This document shows positions 29,534 through 38,716 of a stretch of DNA of 64,000 nt, in pieces. A model generated the notes under the pieces. It was not told the origin of the DNA and did no database searches. It saw only the letters and a program-made list of their open reading frames with translations. The stretch's first letter is position 1. Every line of letters starts with the position of its first letter. This DNA is from Bdellovibrionia bacterium (GTDB taxonomy: Bacteria > Bdellovibrionota > Bdellovibrionia > Bdellovibrionales > JAGQZY01), in contig JAUICP010000002.1 of NCBI GenBank assembly GCA_030427805.1, positions 248,001-312,000 of the forward strand, read 5' to 3'. The position numbers and the translations under genes are program-made.

Positions 29534-29542
29534 AGTATACCA
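29534..29542 (-). promoter_or_regulatory. Extended -10 promoter of lptCA-lptB-rpoN
   Basis: The minus strand reads TGG-TATACT, an extended -10 box, about 30 nt upstream of the lptC-lptA ATG at 29503. No good -35 box is present, as allowed for extended -10 promoters. It sits back to back with the plus-strand sigma-54-like sites. Confidence 0.45.
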
Positions 29543-29548
29543 CAATTT

Positions 29549-29564
29549 TGGCATGAGATTAGCA
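29549..29564 (+). promoter_or_regulatory. Candidate sigma-54 (-24/-12) site, distal
   Basis: TTGGCATGAGATTAGCAC has the invariant GG (29550-29551), 10-nt spacing and GC (29562-29563) of a -24/-12 promoter, with TGGCA at -24 and TAGCA at -12. It lies in the divergent gap before the GYF/PilZ gene on the plus strand. Confidence 0.4.
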
Positions 29565-29577
29565 CATTCTGCAAATT

Positions 29578-29593
29578 AGGCATCACTGTTGCA
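29578..29593 (+). promoter_or_regulatory. Candidate sigma-54 (-24/-12) promoter, proximal
   Basis: AGGCATCACTGTTGCA has GG (29579-29580), exactly 10 nt, then GC (29591-29592); the -12 half TTGCA is a perfect consensus match and the -24 half AGGCAT differs at two positions. It is about 135 nt before the GTG start of the GYF/PilZ gene. It is the best -24/-12 match I found in the window. Confidence 0.5.
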
Positions 29594-29726
29594 GATACAT
29601 TTTTCTCATTTTGATACACCTGACTTAGCATTCTTATAGGCCTTTTGCAGCCAATTAAAAAAATCTTAGTAATATGATAGCTTTAGACTTGTAAAGTTCA
29701 TTTTTACAAAGACCGATATAATTAAC

Positions 29727-30437
29727 GTGGAAAAGGTCTGGTTTCTTTATATTCAAAACACTGTTTTCGGTCCGTTTACAACGGACGAGGTGAAAGCCCG
29801 CTTGAGCCAAGGGGTTCCTGAGAATAGCTTTGCGTGGTGGAAGGGCCAAACCGAGTGGATCCCCGCAGCTGATTTTGAAGAGGTATTACCCAGGTTCCTT
29901 AACTCCCAAAATGAACAAAAAAATAATCGAGAAATGTGGACGTTTAAAAAAGATGGAGAGACTTTTGGTCCTTTTGAACTTTTAGAAGTCGTCGATATCC
30001 TGCGAAACCAAATGGCTTTTCTCGATAATATTCTGATTCGATCAAGTTTCGACACTGAATGGAAAAAAGTCTTTCTGTGGCAAGAAATCACCGACTTGCT
30101 GGGGATCTCTCGAAGAATTAACGAGCGTGTTCCGCTTATGGGGACCGTGAAGGTTTCTCTTGGTGACAATGTCTTTTCTGTTGGGAGAACAACCACTGTT
30201 AGTGTTGGCGGAATAGGTATTAAAGATGTCAAACTCGATACTCGAGTCGGTCAAATTATCTTATTAGAGATTAAGAGTCCGGACCTAACCGACATTGTTC
30301 GGGTTCAGGCTGAGATCAGATATAAGGCCCAAGATGGTATGCTTGGAGTGGTCTTTGAGAACCCCTCAGCCGAGGCACAATCTGTAATAATCGATTATAT
30401 TAAGAAGTTCAAAAATGGAATCGAAAGAGCCGCCTAG
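29727..30437 (+). CDS. GYF-like (DUF4339) and PilZ domain protein
   Basis: A 236-aa soluble protein with two N-terminal GYF_2-like repeats (about residues 3-55, WFLYIQNTVFGPFTTDEVKA; and about 70-125, WTFKKDGETFGPFELLEVVD) followed by a PilZ domain (about 128-230). The PilZ part has an RRINERVPL start that supplies an R-x3-R-like motif and VSVGGIGIKDV in place of DxSxxG. It probably links c-di-GMP to a protein partner bound by the GYF domains. The start is GTG. It faces the Glt/Agl-like operon, overlapping its last stop codon by 4 nt. Confidence 0.78.
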   Translation: MEKVWFLYIQNTVFGPFTTDEVKARLSQGVPENSFAWWKGQTEWIPAADFEEVLPRFLNSQNEQKNNREMWTFKKDGETFGPFELLEVVDILRNQMAFLDNILIRSSFDTEWKKVFLWQEITDLLGISRRINERVPLMGTVKVSLGDNVFSVGRTTTVSVGGIGIKDVKLDTRVGQIILLEIKSPDLTDIVRVQAEIRYKAQDGMLGVVFENPSAEAQSVIIDYIKKFKNGIERAA

Positions 30438-31015
30438 TTTTTATCCTCGGGGCGCTCAACAACCGCAAAATTTATCTCCGAAGCACCTGCCTCAGTCACC
30501 GTAAAAAGAACTTTTTTAACTGTCAAAAAATCTAAACTTTTACTTGCTTGAACGGTCACCCGACTGACTTCTATCTCTTTTTCTTTTAAAGCTTCGTTAA
30601 AGACATCTTCGTTCGTCACCGTTTGCTGAATTTTTAAACGGAGGTTTTCTTGAACCTTACGCTTCTCAAGCTCGATAACCGTTTGCAGCTGATTATAAAG
30701 ATTTTCAATAAGCCACTCTTCTTGATCCTGAACTCGCTGTAAATAATCAACTGGTTCATCATTAATCAAAACTTGATCATCTGTAATGACAACAACATTT
30801 GATGGTCGTAGTTTTTTGGTCGCCTGAGCTTCTGGAAGAGCTACTTTTTGTGTAATCTGAATTTCGTCGGTATTATAGTTCTGTAGAAGAAAAACCACGA
30901 GAACTGTAAACATGTCGACCATCGCAGTCAAAGAAAGGTGAGCAACAATAGTCCTTGCCGTATTATTCTTAGGCCGATTATGTCGATCTCTAATTCCTGG
31001 TACGAATATCGCCAT
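30434..31015 (-). CDS. ExbD/TolR-family proton-channel subunit (AglS-like)
   Basis: A 193-aa bitopic protein. One membrane segment (about residues 30-46, AMVDMFTVLVVFLLQ) carries the conserved proton-relaying aspartate D34, followed by a periplasmic domain of about 145 residues. With the preceding ExbD-like and ExbB-like proteins it forms an H+-driven motor of the TolQR/ExbBD/MotAB type; in Myxococcus the equivalents AglQ and AglS drive gliding. It is the last gene of the operon and overlaps the neighbouring ExbD by 1 nt. Confidence 0.85.
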   Translation of the reverse strand: MAIFVPGIRDRHNRPKNNTARTIVAHLSLTAMVDMFTVLVVFLLQNYNTDEIQITQKVALPEAQATKKLRPSNVVVITDDQVLINDEPVDYLQRVQDQEEWLIENLYNQLQTVIELEKRKVQENLRLKIQQTVTNEDVFNEALKEKEIEVSRVTVQASKSLDFLTVKKVLFTVTEAGASEINFAVVERPEDKN

Positions 31016-31488
31016 TACTGGGCCCCGCCTGTTGCAACTGAAATACTCGGAAATCCAGCCTGAATCAAAAGGTCCATGCCGTTGATTAACTTTTCATAAA
31101 AAATGTCATCTTCCATTGTAATCACTGCATCGAGTTTCTCGGGATATTTCTCTTTGATTTGTTGAAGCCGAGCTAACAAAGTCTCATCGTCAAATAAACC
31201 AGCTTGCTTCGGTACTTCGAGAGTTTCTTTTCCGATTATTATTCGATAGCCAGCATTTTTGACATCAAGACGAAATGGAAGGTCAGCCAAAGGAGGAGGT
31301 TCAACTGGCTCTTCACTCGTTTGCTTACCGTAGAGGGAACTTCCAATTTGAATCATCGAAACCTGGGTCCACACAGCTGTAATGAGTAGAAAAGTAATCA
31401 AGACACTCATCAAGTCGATAAATGGAACAAGGTTCAATTCAAAGTTTGGATTTCTAGATCCACCACCACCGGTGTCAATACTTGCCAA
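31015..31488 (-). CDS. ExbD/TolR-family proton-channel subunit (AglQ-like)
   Basis: A 157-aa bitopic protein with the membrane segment at about residues 20-42 and the conserved aspartate D25 in NLVPFIDLMSVL, followed by a periplasmic ExbD-type domain ending 'LIQAGFPSISVATGG'. It follows the ExbB-like gene by 3 nt. Two different ExbD-like genes next to one ExbB-like gene is the AglR-AglQ-AglS arrangement of the gliding motor. Confidence 0.88.
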   Translation of the reverse strand: MASIDTGGGGSRNPNFELNLVPFIDLMSVLITFLLITAVWTQVSMIQIGSSLYGKQTSEEPVEPPPLADLPFRLDVKNAGYRIIIGKETLEVPKQAGLFDDETLLARLQQIKEKYPEKLDAVITMEDDIFYEKLINGMDLLIQAGFPSISVATGGAQ

Positions 31489-31491
31489 GGT

Positions 31492-32175
31492 TTATCCTAA
31501 CTTCAGTTTATCTCTATTTGCAGTTACTAAGTTCATCATGCTCATGCTGCTCTCTTGCATATCATTGATCAATCGAGAAACACGAATCTGAAAATATCCA
31601 AAGAACAAAATGGCGATGAGGGCAACGATCAATCCAAAGGCCGTACAGTTGAGTGCTTCCGAAATACCCTGCGATAACTTTTGGGCCTTCTCGGCATCAT
31701 CAGCGGCTGACACCCCTTTAAAGGAGGTGATCATACCAATAATTGTTCCCGTCAATCCTGTTAATGTTGCTAGGTTACCAAAGACGGCAAGAAATCCCGT
31801 CCAACCTTCGACTCTGGGAGACTCCCTAAGCACCGATGCATCCATCGCAACCTGAACCTCTTCATCGGGGCGGTTGTTCATCACTTGAACAAGGCCAGCC
31901 TTCAACGTGTTCGTTAATGGTGCTGGTTTTGAATCACAAAATGCGATTGATTGCTGAACATCGCCCCTTAAAATCATTCCAAAAAGATGTTCATTAAAAT
32001 CATGCTTATCGATCGACATAGACTTTAAAGTAAGAAATCGTTCGAGTACCAACAGTATCGTTAAAATACCGATGGCGGCGATGAAGAACATGACCACTCC
32101 ACCTTCTGCAAAGGCGGTCATTACAAAGTTCATCTCTTCTGCTGCTGCGGCCGCTTGGGCTACATCTGGTTCCAC
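31492..32175 (-). CDS. MotA/TolQ/ExbB-family proton-channel subunit (AglR-like)
   Basis: A 227-aa inner-membrane protein with three membrane segments (about 28-48, 123-146 and 175-198) and the family motif LATLTGLTGTIIGMITSF and 'ALNCTAFGLIVALIAIL'. The start is a GTG with AGGAGG at 4-5 nt. It should assemble with the two ExbD-like proteins into a proton-driven stator. It lies 15 nt after the FHA-TonB-like gene. Confidence 0.9.
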   Translation of the reverse strand: MEPDVAQAAAAAEEMNFVMTAFAEGGVVMFFIAAIGILTILLVLERFLTLKSMSIDKHDFNEHLFGMILRGDVQQSIAFCDSKPAPLTNTLKAGLVQVMNNRPDEEVQVAMDASVLRESPRVEGWTGFLAVFGNLATLTGLTGTIIGMITSFKGVSAADDAEKAQKLSQGISEALNCTAFGLIVALIAILFFGYFQIRVSRLINDMQESSMSMMNLVTANRDKLKLG

Positions 32176-32190
32176 AACTCCTCCTTGTGT

Positions 32191-34341
32191 CTATCGCGAT
32201 GTAAATAGGAATGGATAAACAATTGTTACTACCTCATTCCTTGGTGGTTCTGGAAATCTCCACGTCTTCAAATTACTGATCACACACTTAGCAAGATCCT
32301 TCGAATCAGCAATTGTCGATTTATCGGGTCTCGGCTTTGCCCTTAGGACTCTACCTTGTTCTCCAATATCCCACTCGAGAACTAATTTACCAAACAAACT
32401 TGGGTTCCTATTTAATTCTCTCTCATAACAAAGTTTAATGGAACGACTATTGTTCAACACCACTCTTCGTATTGCTTCTCTATCTATTGTCCCACGAAAT
32501 TCTTCTTCTTCACCACCTGGAACAATTTTTACCGACTTTCGTCCGCCAGTGCCTAATCCACTATCACCAAAATTTGCTCGGCCTCCAGCTCGTCCTTTTG
32601 TCTGAACCCCTGAAATACCAATATTTGACTGTCCTCTTCCACCAGACCCAGTATCTTTGAATCGTGTGCCTAATTCTTCACCAGCTCTATCTTCATTCTG
32701 ACCGGCACTTCCTGTTGCCTTATCTGCAAAACCAGCGAGTTCACCAGCACCTGTGTAAGCCTTATCAATATTCTTCTTACGACCACCGCCGCCGAAGACA
32801 CTAAAAATACCTGATTTTGTAACATCTTTTGTCTGACTTTTTGCTTGAGCACCCTTTTTAGGCCCCGTCTTCTTTGCTCCACCTTTTTTAATAGAGGTGA
32901 CTCCAGGGTTTTTCTTGCGATTAAAGCTACGTGCAGATCGACCCGACCTTCGCTTTGCCGCTGGTTTTGGCGACTCCGCTTTTTTGATAGCCCTTCTATT
33001 TGGCTTTGGTACCGGCGTCGCTTTTGTTTGCGCCAACTTCGGAACTGGCGTTGGCGTCGCTTTAGGCGGTGTATTTTGAAAATCGATCTTTGGTGCTGGT
33101 GTTGGCTTCGGCTTCTTGACCTGATCTGTGATGATCAAGGCCGTACGAATGACTGGAGGCTCATCCTCCTTATTAAGACCTTCACCAGGAGTATACAAGA
33201 AATTATAAAGAGCAATGACTACAGACAAAATTACCGAAAGAACGACAGCCAAAAACTCTGATCCAGTAAGGTCAAAGAATGGGGCCGCCATTGGTCTAGG
33301 CGTGTGCGATACGTAACGCACAATTATAGAAATATCATCGGTAAGATTAATTTTAACCATCTCACCTTGTTCGAGATTGATGATATAGTTTTTGCCCTTC
33401 TTATTAAGGCGGTTTTGACGAATCAGTTCATCAAAAAAGGTCGATGTATTCCCTTTTATGAGCTCGCCATTGATATTTTCAGGCACATTGATAATAGCCA
33501 TTGAGTCTATTTTTAGGAGAGCAAACTTTCTATTAATCAATGGAAAGTGAATATCAGCGTTAGTTTGTGGGCCAACAGTTACAGTTTTCTTTTCTGAAAA
33601 ATGACTCGTGCTAATTACACGTTCTTTCCATGCAACTAGAACCTCAACTACCGTTCCCTTTGAAGGCTTAACAAACTCTTTGACATTATTATAGCTACTC
33701 GGAGGAGCATACGTGGGTTCACTTTTTTGATGGCTTTTATAGGCCCTAGCCCGCTGAATACTCTGTTGTGCACTCAATTTTGACCGTGGATCCACCAAAT
33801 CTTTTAGGGCATCTTGCGCAGTGATGACCTCGTCAGAAGGGGCCTCAATGGAACTCAAATTAACAGTACGGGTTGGTTCATTGTCGAGTGGTACATCTTT
33901 TTCAACTTGGATCCCAGCATTGATACTTGGGTTTGTGTCATCATTTCCAGGGTAGGGTTCTTCTTTTGACGAGGGCATCGAAGAAGGCAATTGAATGGCT
34001 GGATTTGTCCCGCCCGTTTTCGGTGGAGCCATTTTTGGCTTCGGAACTCCCTCGTAAAATTCCAAGGTATAAGAACCTATCTTTACGACATCACCATGCT
34101 CTAACTTTTCATCGAGAATTGGAGCTCCGTTACGAAAAGTTCCCGACTCGGAGCCGAGATCAAAAATAAAATAGCTTTGGTCCCGCTTTTCGATCGCGGC
34201 ATGAATTGGCGAAACACCTTCTTCAAGTGACAACTGAACATCAGCTTCTGGGCGACCAATAACAATTTGTTCTTCAGTAAACTGCTTTACTGAAACAAGT
34301 TGTCCCGATTTATATATGCGCAGAACAATTGGTCGGCTCAA
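32191..34341 (-). CDS. FHA-domain, TonB-like AgmX/PglI-type protein (GltG-like)
   Basis: A 716-aa inner-membrane protein. Residues 1-100 form an FHA phosphothreonine-binding domain (VIGRPEADVQL, SPIHAAI, LGSESGTFRNG). A second, weaker FHA-like region is at about 230-345, one membrane segment at 361-383, then a Pro/Lys and Gly-rich periplasmic stretch (about 390-610) and a C-terminal domain (about 615-716, 'NNSRSIKLCYERELNRNP' and WRFPEPP) of the AgmX/PglI type, analogous to TonB. This layout matches GltG/PglI of the Myxococcus gliding complex: the cytoplasmic FHA end senses a regulator, the periplasmic end reaches to the outer membrane. Confidence 0.85.
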   Translation of the reverse strand: MSRPIVLRIYKSGQLVSVKQFTEEQIVIGRPEADVQLSLEEGVSPIHAAIEKRDQSYFIFDLGSESGTFRNGAPILDEKLEHGDVVKIGSYTLEFYEGVPKPKMAPPKTGGTNPAIQLPSSMPSSKEEPYPGNDDTNPSINAGIQVEKDVPLDNEPTRTVNLSSIEAPSDEVITAQDALKDLVDPRSKLSAQQSIQRARAYKSHQKSEPTYAPPSSYNNVKEFVKPSKGTVVEVLVAWKERVISTSHFSEKKTVTVGPQTNADIHFPLINRKFALLKIDSMAIINVPENINGELIKGNTSTFFDELIRQNRLNKKGKNYIINLEQGEMVKINLTDDISIIVRYVSHTPRPMAAPFFDLTGSEFLAVVLSVILSVVIALYNFLYTPGEGLNKEDEPPVIRTALIITDQVKKPKPTPAPKIDFQNTPPKATPTPVPKLAQTKATPVPKPNRRAIKKAESPKPAAKRRSGRSARSFNRKKNPGVTSIKKGGAKKTGPKKGAQAKSQTKDVTKSGIFSVFGGGGRKKNIDKAYTGAGELAGFADKATGSAGQNEDRAGEELGTRFKDTGSGGRGQSNIGISGVQTKGRAGGRANFGDSGLGTGGRKSVKIVPGGEEEEFRGTIDREAIRRVVLNNSRSIKLCYERELNRNPSLFGKLVLEWDIGEQGRVLRAKPRPDKSTIADSKDLAKCVISNLKTWRFPEPPRNEVVTIVYPFLFTSR

Positions 34342-34628
34342 TCTCCACTTCCCTTTCGCTGAATCTCTTGTGCTGTCTTTCTCAATTCAGGGAGAAAATT
34401 GTTTCTTAATCGAATTAATCGTTCATAGTTAAATTGTTTCTGCTGGAGCAAAATAACTAACTCAGGCTTTTTAGTCTTACCTTCAACTAATTGATCTTCA
34501 AAATTTATTATGTTTCTTTTGGATTCGTCAGATTCACCATCTTCTTGTGCCCATGCAGAAACACCTATTAATGATACACAAAGAAAAAATACTTGGGCTA
34601 TTAAAAAATTGAGTTTTAAAGGCTTCAT
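34338..34628 (-). CDS. Small secreted protein, CglF-like
   Basis: A 96-aa protein with a signal peptide (residues 1-27, ending AWA-QE) and a short mature part with 'INFEDQLVEGKTKKPEL' and 'FNYERLIRLRNNFLPEL', a pattern I associate with the CglF adventurous-gliding proteins. That match is from memory and not certain. It overlaps the FHA gene by 4 nt and follows the TPR lipoprotein by 9 nt, so it is part of the operon. Confidence 0.65.
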   Translation of the reverse strand: MKPLKLNFLIAQVFFLCVSLIGVSAWAQEDGESDESKRNIINFEDQLVEGKTKKPELVILLQQKQFNYERLIRLRNNFLPELRKTAQEIQRKGSGD

Positions 34629-34637
34629 TTGACCTAC

Positions 34638-35516
34638 CTACTTCTTTTCTTTCTTCTGAGCTACTCTTTTTAATTCAATAACCTTCTTCTTTTGATCATT
34701 AGAAGCTACACCCAGAAGTTCAAGACGATTGATAACAGTTAGGCCTTCTTGATATTCTCCTAGTTCTTCAATGAGGAGGATGGCGTAGTTGAGTAAAAGA
34801 TTGGCCGACTTATTATTTTTTGACAAAGCTGAAACAATGATATCTTTTGCTTCTTTCAGTTTACCTGCCCCACGAAGGGCTACAGCATAATTTGCAGCTG
34901 CCTTTACACTTGTTTTACGTTTCTTATAGGCATTTTCCAATAATGGCAGGGCCTTAAGGAAGTCACTGTAAAATACATAAACACTTCCCAAATTGAGACA
35001 AACATAGAAATTGTCACTATCGATTCTATAGGCCTGTTTGAGGAGTGTTAATCCCGCAGAAAGGTTCCCCTGCTGCAGCTCAATCAGTGCTTTATTATTA
35101 AGCACACCAACAAATTTAGGATTCATCTTAAGAGCAAGGTCGTAGAAGTATTGAGCGGCTACCCAAGCTCCTTTTTGCATATGGTAGGTGCCCAGTGCAT
35201 TCATAGCGAGTCCGTCTTTTGGATTGGAGCCGAGAATATTTTGAGCTTCGCGCTTCACCGACTCCAAGGAATTCGATTTAATCGCACGAACTAACTGACT
35301 GTATTTAGGGTCGACTTCATCAACATCCTTAGAGACCTGATCTTTTGGGTCGACTTTATACTTCTCTTCTTCTGGCTCAGGCTTTGACTTTTCTTCGCCT
35401 GTTGCCGCAGCTTCAGTTTTTTGCTCGTTTTCTGAGGAGGATGAAGATTTATCTGAACTAGAAGCACAAGCTTGAATAAAAAGGGCCGTCAGAATGAGAA
35501 GAAAAATCCTCATCAT
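34638..35516 (-). CDS. TPR lipoprotein (GltE/AglT-like)
   Basis: A 292-aa protein with a lipoprotein signal (ALFIQAC17, followed by ASS), a charged linker (about 20-75) and five or six tetratricopeptide repeats (about 75-270), for example NALGTYHMQKGAWVAAQYFY and CLNLGSVYVFYSDFLKALPL. A TPR lipoprotein next to a large TPR protein and an FHA-TonB-like gene matches GltE. It is likely anchored in the outer membrane. Start overlaps the stop of the large TPR gene by 4 nt. Confidence 0.85.
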   Translation of the reverse strand: MMRIFLLILTALFIQACASSSDKSSSSSENEQKTEAAATGEEKSKPEPEEEKYKVDPKDQVSKDVDEVDPKYSQLVRAIKSNSLESVKREAQNILGSNPKDGLAMNALGTYHMQKGAWVAAQYFYDLALKMNPKFVGVLNNKALIELQQGNLSAGLTLLKQAYRIDSDNFYVCLNLGSVYVFYSDFLKALPLLENAYKKRKTSVKAAANYAVALRGAGKLKEAKDIIVSALSKNNKSANLLLNYAILLIEELGEYQEGLTVINRLELLGVASNDQKKKVIELKRVAQKKEKK

Positions 35517-38500
35517 TTTAAACCTCCCCAGCTCATCGTATCAGCTTCGTAGACAGATTCTTCTAATTTAAATTTTTGTTGAGAGTTATAGCGCGCGGCT
35601 CCCCTTTGAGCGACTCCAGTCCATGGCCCGTAGGCTTCAAGTTCCAGTGATCGCTCATAAGCTTTCTTAAAAAGATCACTTGCTACATTCTGCATTTCCT
35701 TAGCTTTACTCGTGTACAATTGTTTAAACTGCGCTTTTTGCTCAGGAGCATTGTAACCTTTCGGCACTGGAGCCTTAGCCCAGCGAAGAGCTATAATCTC
35801 TCGAGCTTGAGCCGATGAAGTGAGCGCCGCAACGATAAAGGGGCCATAATTATAGGCAATAACACCCTTCATTCTCTCGTCCAACTGATTAGCCAACTGG
35901 TCCAGCTTTAAAAAGGCAGCCTGGATGGACTTGTCGGTGTTCCCGATTTTCACTTTTCGCATTTCAGAGAGTTTAGAGAGTGCCAGGATAAATCGTGCCT
36001 CGGCAGCAAACTTGACTCCCACTGGGTTCCCGCGATTTTTGAAGTATTCAAAGGTTCCGCGAGTCTTCTCATACCATTTTGCAGCCTTAGAAACCTTTCC
36101 CATTCTTTGAGAAATATCGGCAACTCGGTATACGGACTTCATCAACTTAAATGCATCCGGTGGACTATTAGCTACATAGCGTTCGTAATAGCGCATTGCT
36201 GAATTCAAGTTATTGCGACGATACTCCATTTCAGCAAACTGATATTCAATATCCTTAGCTTCATTCTTCGAGATATAATTCTTATATTCACCATAGACTC
36301 GTTTAGCATTACCAAAGTCATTTAATGAATTATAGATCAGTGCCGCATTATTCAATGCCAGTTTCTTCTTAACTTTGTTGCTTTCATTCTTTGCAACAAC
36401 TTCGTATTGTCGCGCCGCTTTTGCTAATAGACCTGAGTTTCTGAACAAGTCCGCTAAGTTACTTCTGGCTTCCTTTTGCAGAGCTAGAGTCTTTTTATTA
36501 CTTGTTCGAACTTGTGCGAATCTGGAATACATTCGAATAGCGTTAGGTGTATCGCCCGCCTTTTGATAATTCAAAGCCGAGTTATAAATGGCATCAATCG
36601 AACTCGGATTCTTAGGATTCTCTTTGACAAATTTTTCAAAATTCTCCGCACTCGCCTTATACTTCCTGCCTTTTGAAAGGTTATCCGCGATCATCAAAGC
36701 CGCTTGACTCAAGTTCGCCTGAATATCGGCACCTACTTTTGAGTTTGCGATAGAAGGTACTGCGAGTAAGTCCTGGGCTGTCTTCTGAAACCCAGGTATA
36801 TCATCTTTTAGTTTATAAATATCGAGAGTTAATTCCGCAGCAATCATCGTATCTTTGCTCTTTGGGTATCTTTTTACCAATTCTCCGAAAATAACTAGAG
36901 CTTCATCAAAGTGGTTGTAGGCATAATAAAGAACCCCCACGCGTCTAAGCACCTCAGGAACTTTGTCACCATCCGGAAATTCTCTAGAGTATTTCTTTGC
37001 AGCCTCTATAAAGGCTTTAGAATTGGCATCCATTTCAAATTTTTCAGTCTTCTTGCCAAGCTGCTTTCGCTTTTCGTCGATCTGGGCTGCTGTCGGAAGT
37101 TGTTTTTCTAAAGCCAGAACATTGTTAATGACTGAAGCCTGGTAGAACTCGGACTTCTTGTCGTTATTGCTAAAATACCATTGATACTGGTCGGAGGCTT
37201 TGGCGTACTGTCCTTGATCAAAAAGAAGTTCAGCGTAGAAAAACCTCATTTGCGGATAATACTTAGATTTCTCGAAGAAGTTTAAGTATATCTCATAACT
37301 TCTCGAAGCTAACTTTTGAGAAAACTTAGCTCGCGAATTTTGCGCCGTTTGGTGTAATTGAAGAGTCTTATTACGCAAAGTTGACTCTTGAAGATTATAG
37401 GTATCTTGAACCAACTGCTCGTTTCCAGAATTCTTTTTAGCCCATTCACTCTTGGGACCAAATTCGTTAATCCAATCGTAGAGTTGGTTTTTATACTGAT
37501 CTTCATTATTTGAATTCGAATATATTTGAACAATTTGATACTTGTAGTCAGCCGACTTCTCACCCATCGGGTTTTTATCGATCAAACGCTGGAACAAATA
37601 ACGGGCGCCAGGGCGGTTTCCACTATCGGCGTAAATATAAGCTAAACCTTCAAGCATCTTGGTAACAAGGCTCGGCTTTCTCGCAACCTTAGTAAAATCT
37701 CTCTCAGCTCTTTTATACAATTCAGAAGAGGCTTTAGCTTCAGCATAAAAAGGAACATAGTCCTTGAGAGCCTCACTCACAAGTCGAATTTTATTGACCG
37801 CACGAGTTCCTGCAACTGCCTGTTCTGTCGCACTTTTTCGGCCGACCCGAATCACTTTTTCAAGCGTTTTAATAGCCGTTTCGACTCGACCCATTCTGTA
37901 AAGACACCATGCCGCTTTATAGAGTGCGAAACTATATAGTCTTGCTCGCTTTCTCTTTATGACTTTATTAAATTGGACCAGAGCCGGTCGCCACTTATCA
38001 TTTTCGAAATAATATTCGCCAAGTGCAAAATGGGATTCACTGACGTATGCACTTCGCGGATATTTGGTTGTTAGCAACTGATAATACTTTTCACCTTTAC
38101 GGGACTGCCCTACTTCAAAGTAATTGTATCCGAGAAAGAAAAGGGCCTGGTCAATTTTTGGGTCCCTTGGAAAGTCTCGAACAAACCATTCATAGAGGCG
38201 AATCGCCCTTAAGTGATAGTTTTTAGCCTCTTTGAGATTCAAACGAGGTCGACGCTTTACCTTACCTTTCTCGTAGGCTAACTGAGCTTTTTCAAATTTC
38301 TCCTGCTCTCGAAACTCAAGAATCCTTGCTTTTTCGACATAGCGTTCAGCGAGTCTTAGCCAAATTTCTCCTCGACTTTTACTGCGACGATAGGACTGAG
38401 AGAGTTTATAGTAATTGGCAATTTCCTGATCGAGAAGTCGCTCGTACTGAGCCTGAAGAGTATTGTCGTTTCGATCGTAAAAAACACTAGAGCGTGGCGG

Positions 38501-38716
38501 CTTAACCAACTTCATGTTCTTAGCTTTCACCTTTTTTTGCTTCAAAATTGCTTTTGGTAAAGCTGTACGAGAGCGAGAAAACTTTAATGAGGTCTCTTTA
38601 GATCGACGCGACTGAGCATCAACTTGATCTAAGCTGATGAGAAGCCCGAGGGCTATTAAAAATAGTATTCTCGCAAATCGAGAGATACTACTGCCTACAA
38701 GATCCAAGGCCAACAT
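35513..38716 (-). CDS. Large periplasmic TPR protein (GltD/AgmU-like)
   Basis: A 1067-aa secreted protein built almost entirely of TPR/YfgC-like helical repeats, for example 'AYVSESHFALGEYYFENDKW', 'VLRRVGVLYYAYNHFDEALV' and 'RMYSRFAQVRTSN'. I choose the ATG at 38716 because GGGGA lies 9 nt upstream and it gives a good signal peptide ending VDAQ; a longer frame starts at 38779 but would overlap the preceding gene by 92 nt. Myxococcus AgmU (GltD) is a similar >1000-aa periplasmic TPR protein in the same gene context. It probably forms a periplasmic scaffold. Confidence 0.82.
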   Translation of the reverse strand: MLALDLVGSSISRFARILFLIALGLLISLDQVDAQSRRSKETSLKFSRSRTALPKAILKQKKVKAKNMKLVKPPRSSVFYDRNDNTLQAQYERLLDQEIANYYKLSQSYRRSKSRGEIWLRLAERYVEKARILEFREQEKFEKAQLAYEKGKVKRRPRLNLKEAKNYHLRAIRLYEWFVRDFPRDPKIDQALFFLGYNYFEVGQSRKGEKYYQLLTTKYPRSAYVSESHFALGEYYFENDKWRPALVQFNKVIKRKRARLYSFALYKAAWCLYRMGRVETAIKTLEKVIRVGRKSATEQAVAGTRAVNKIRLVSEALKDYVPFYAEAKASSELYKRAERDFTKVARKPSLVTKMLEGLAYIYADSGNRPGARYLFQRLIDKNPMGEKSADYKYQIVQIYSNSNNEDQYKNQLYDWINEFGPKSEWAKKNSGNEQLVQDTYNLQESTLRNKTLQLHQTAQNSRAKFSQKLASRSYEIYLNFFEKSKYYPQMRFFYAELLFDQGQYAKASDQYQWYFSNNDKKSEFYQASVINNVLALEKQLPTAAQIDEKRKQLGKKTEKFEMDANSKAFIEAAKKYSREFPDGDKVPEVLRRVGVLYYAYNHFDEALVIFGELVKRYPKSKDTMIAAELTLDIYKLKDDIPGFQKTAQDLLAVPSIANSKVGADIQANLSQAALMIADNLSKGRKYKASAENFEKFVKENPKNPSSIDAIYNSALNYQKAGDTPNAIRMYSRFAQVRTSNKKTLALQKEARSNLADLFRNSGLLAKAARQYEVVAKNESNKVKKKLALNNAALIYNSLNDFGNAKRVYGEYKNYISKNEAKDIEYQFAEMEYRRNNLNSAMRYYERYVANSPPDAFKLMKSVYRVADISQRMGKVSKAAKWYEKTRGTFEYFKNRGNPVGVKFAAEARFILALSKLSEMRKVKIGNTDKSIQAAFLKLDQLANQLDERMKGVIAYNYGPFIVAALTSSAQAREIIALRWAKAPVPKGYNAPEQKAQFKQLYTSKAKEMQNVASDLFKKAYERSLELEAYGPWTGVAQRGAARYNSQQKFKLEESVYEADTMSWGGLK

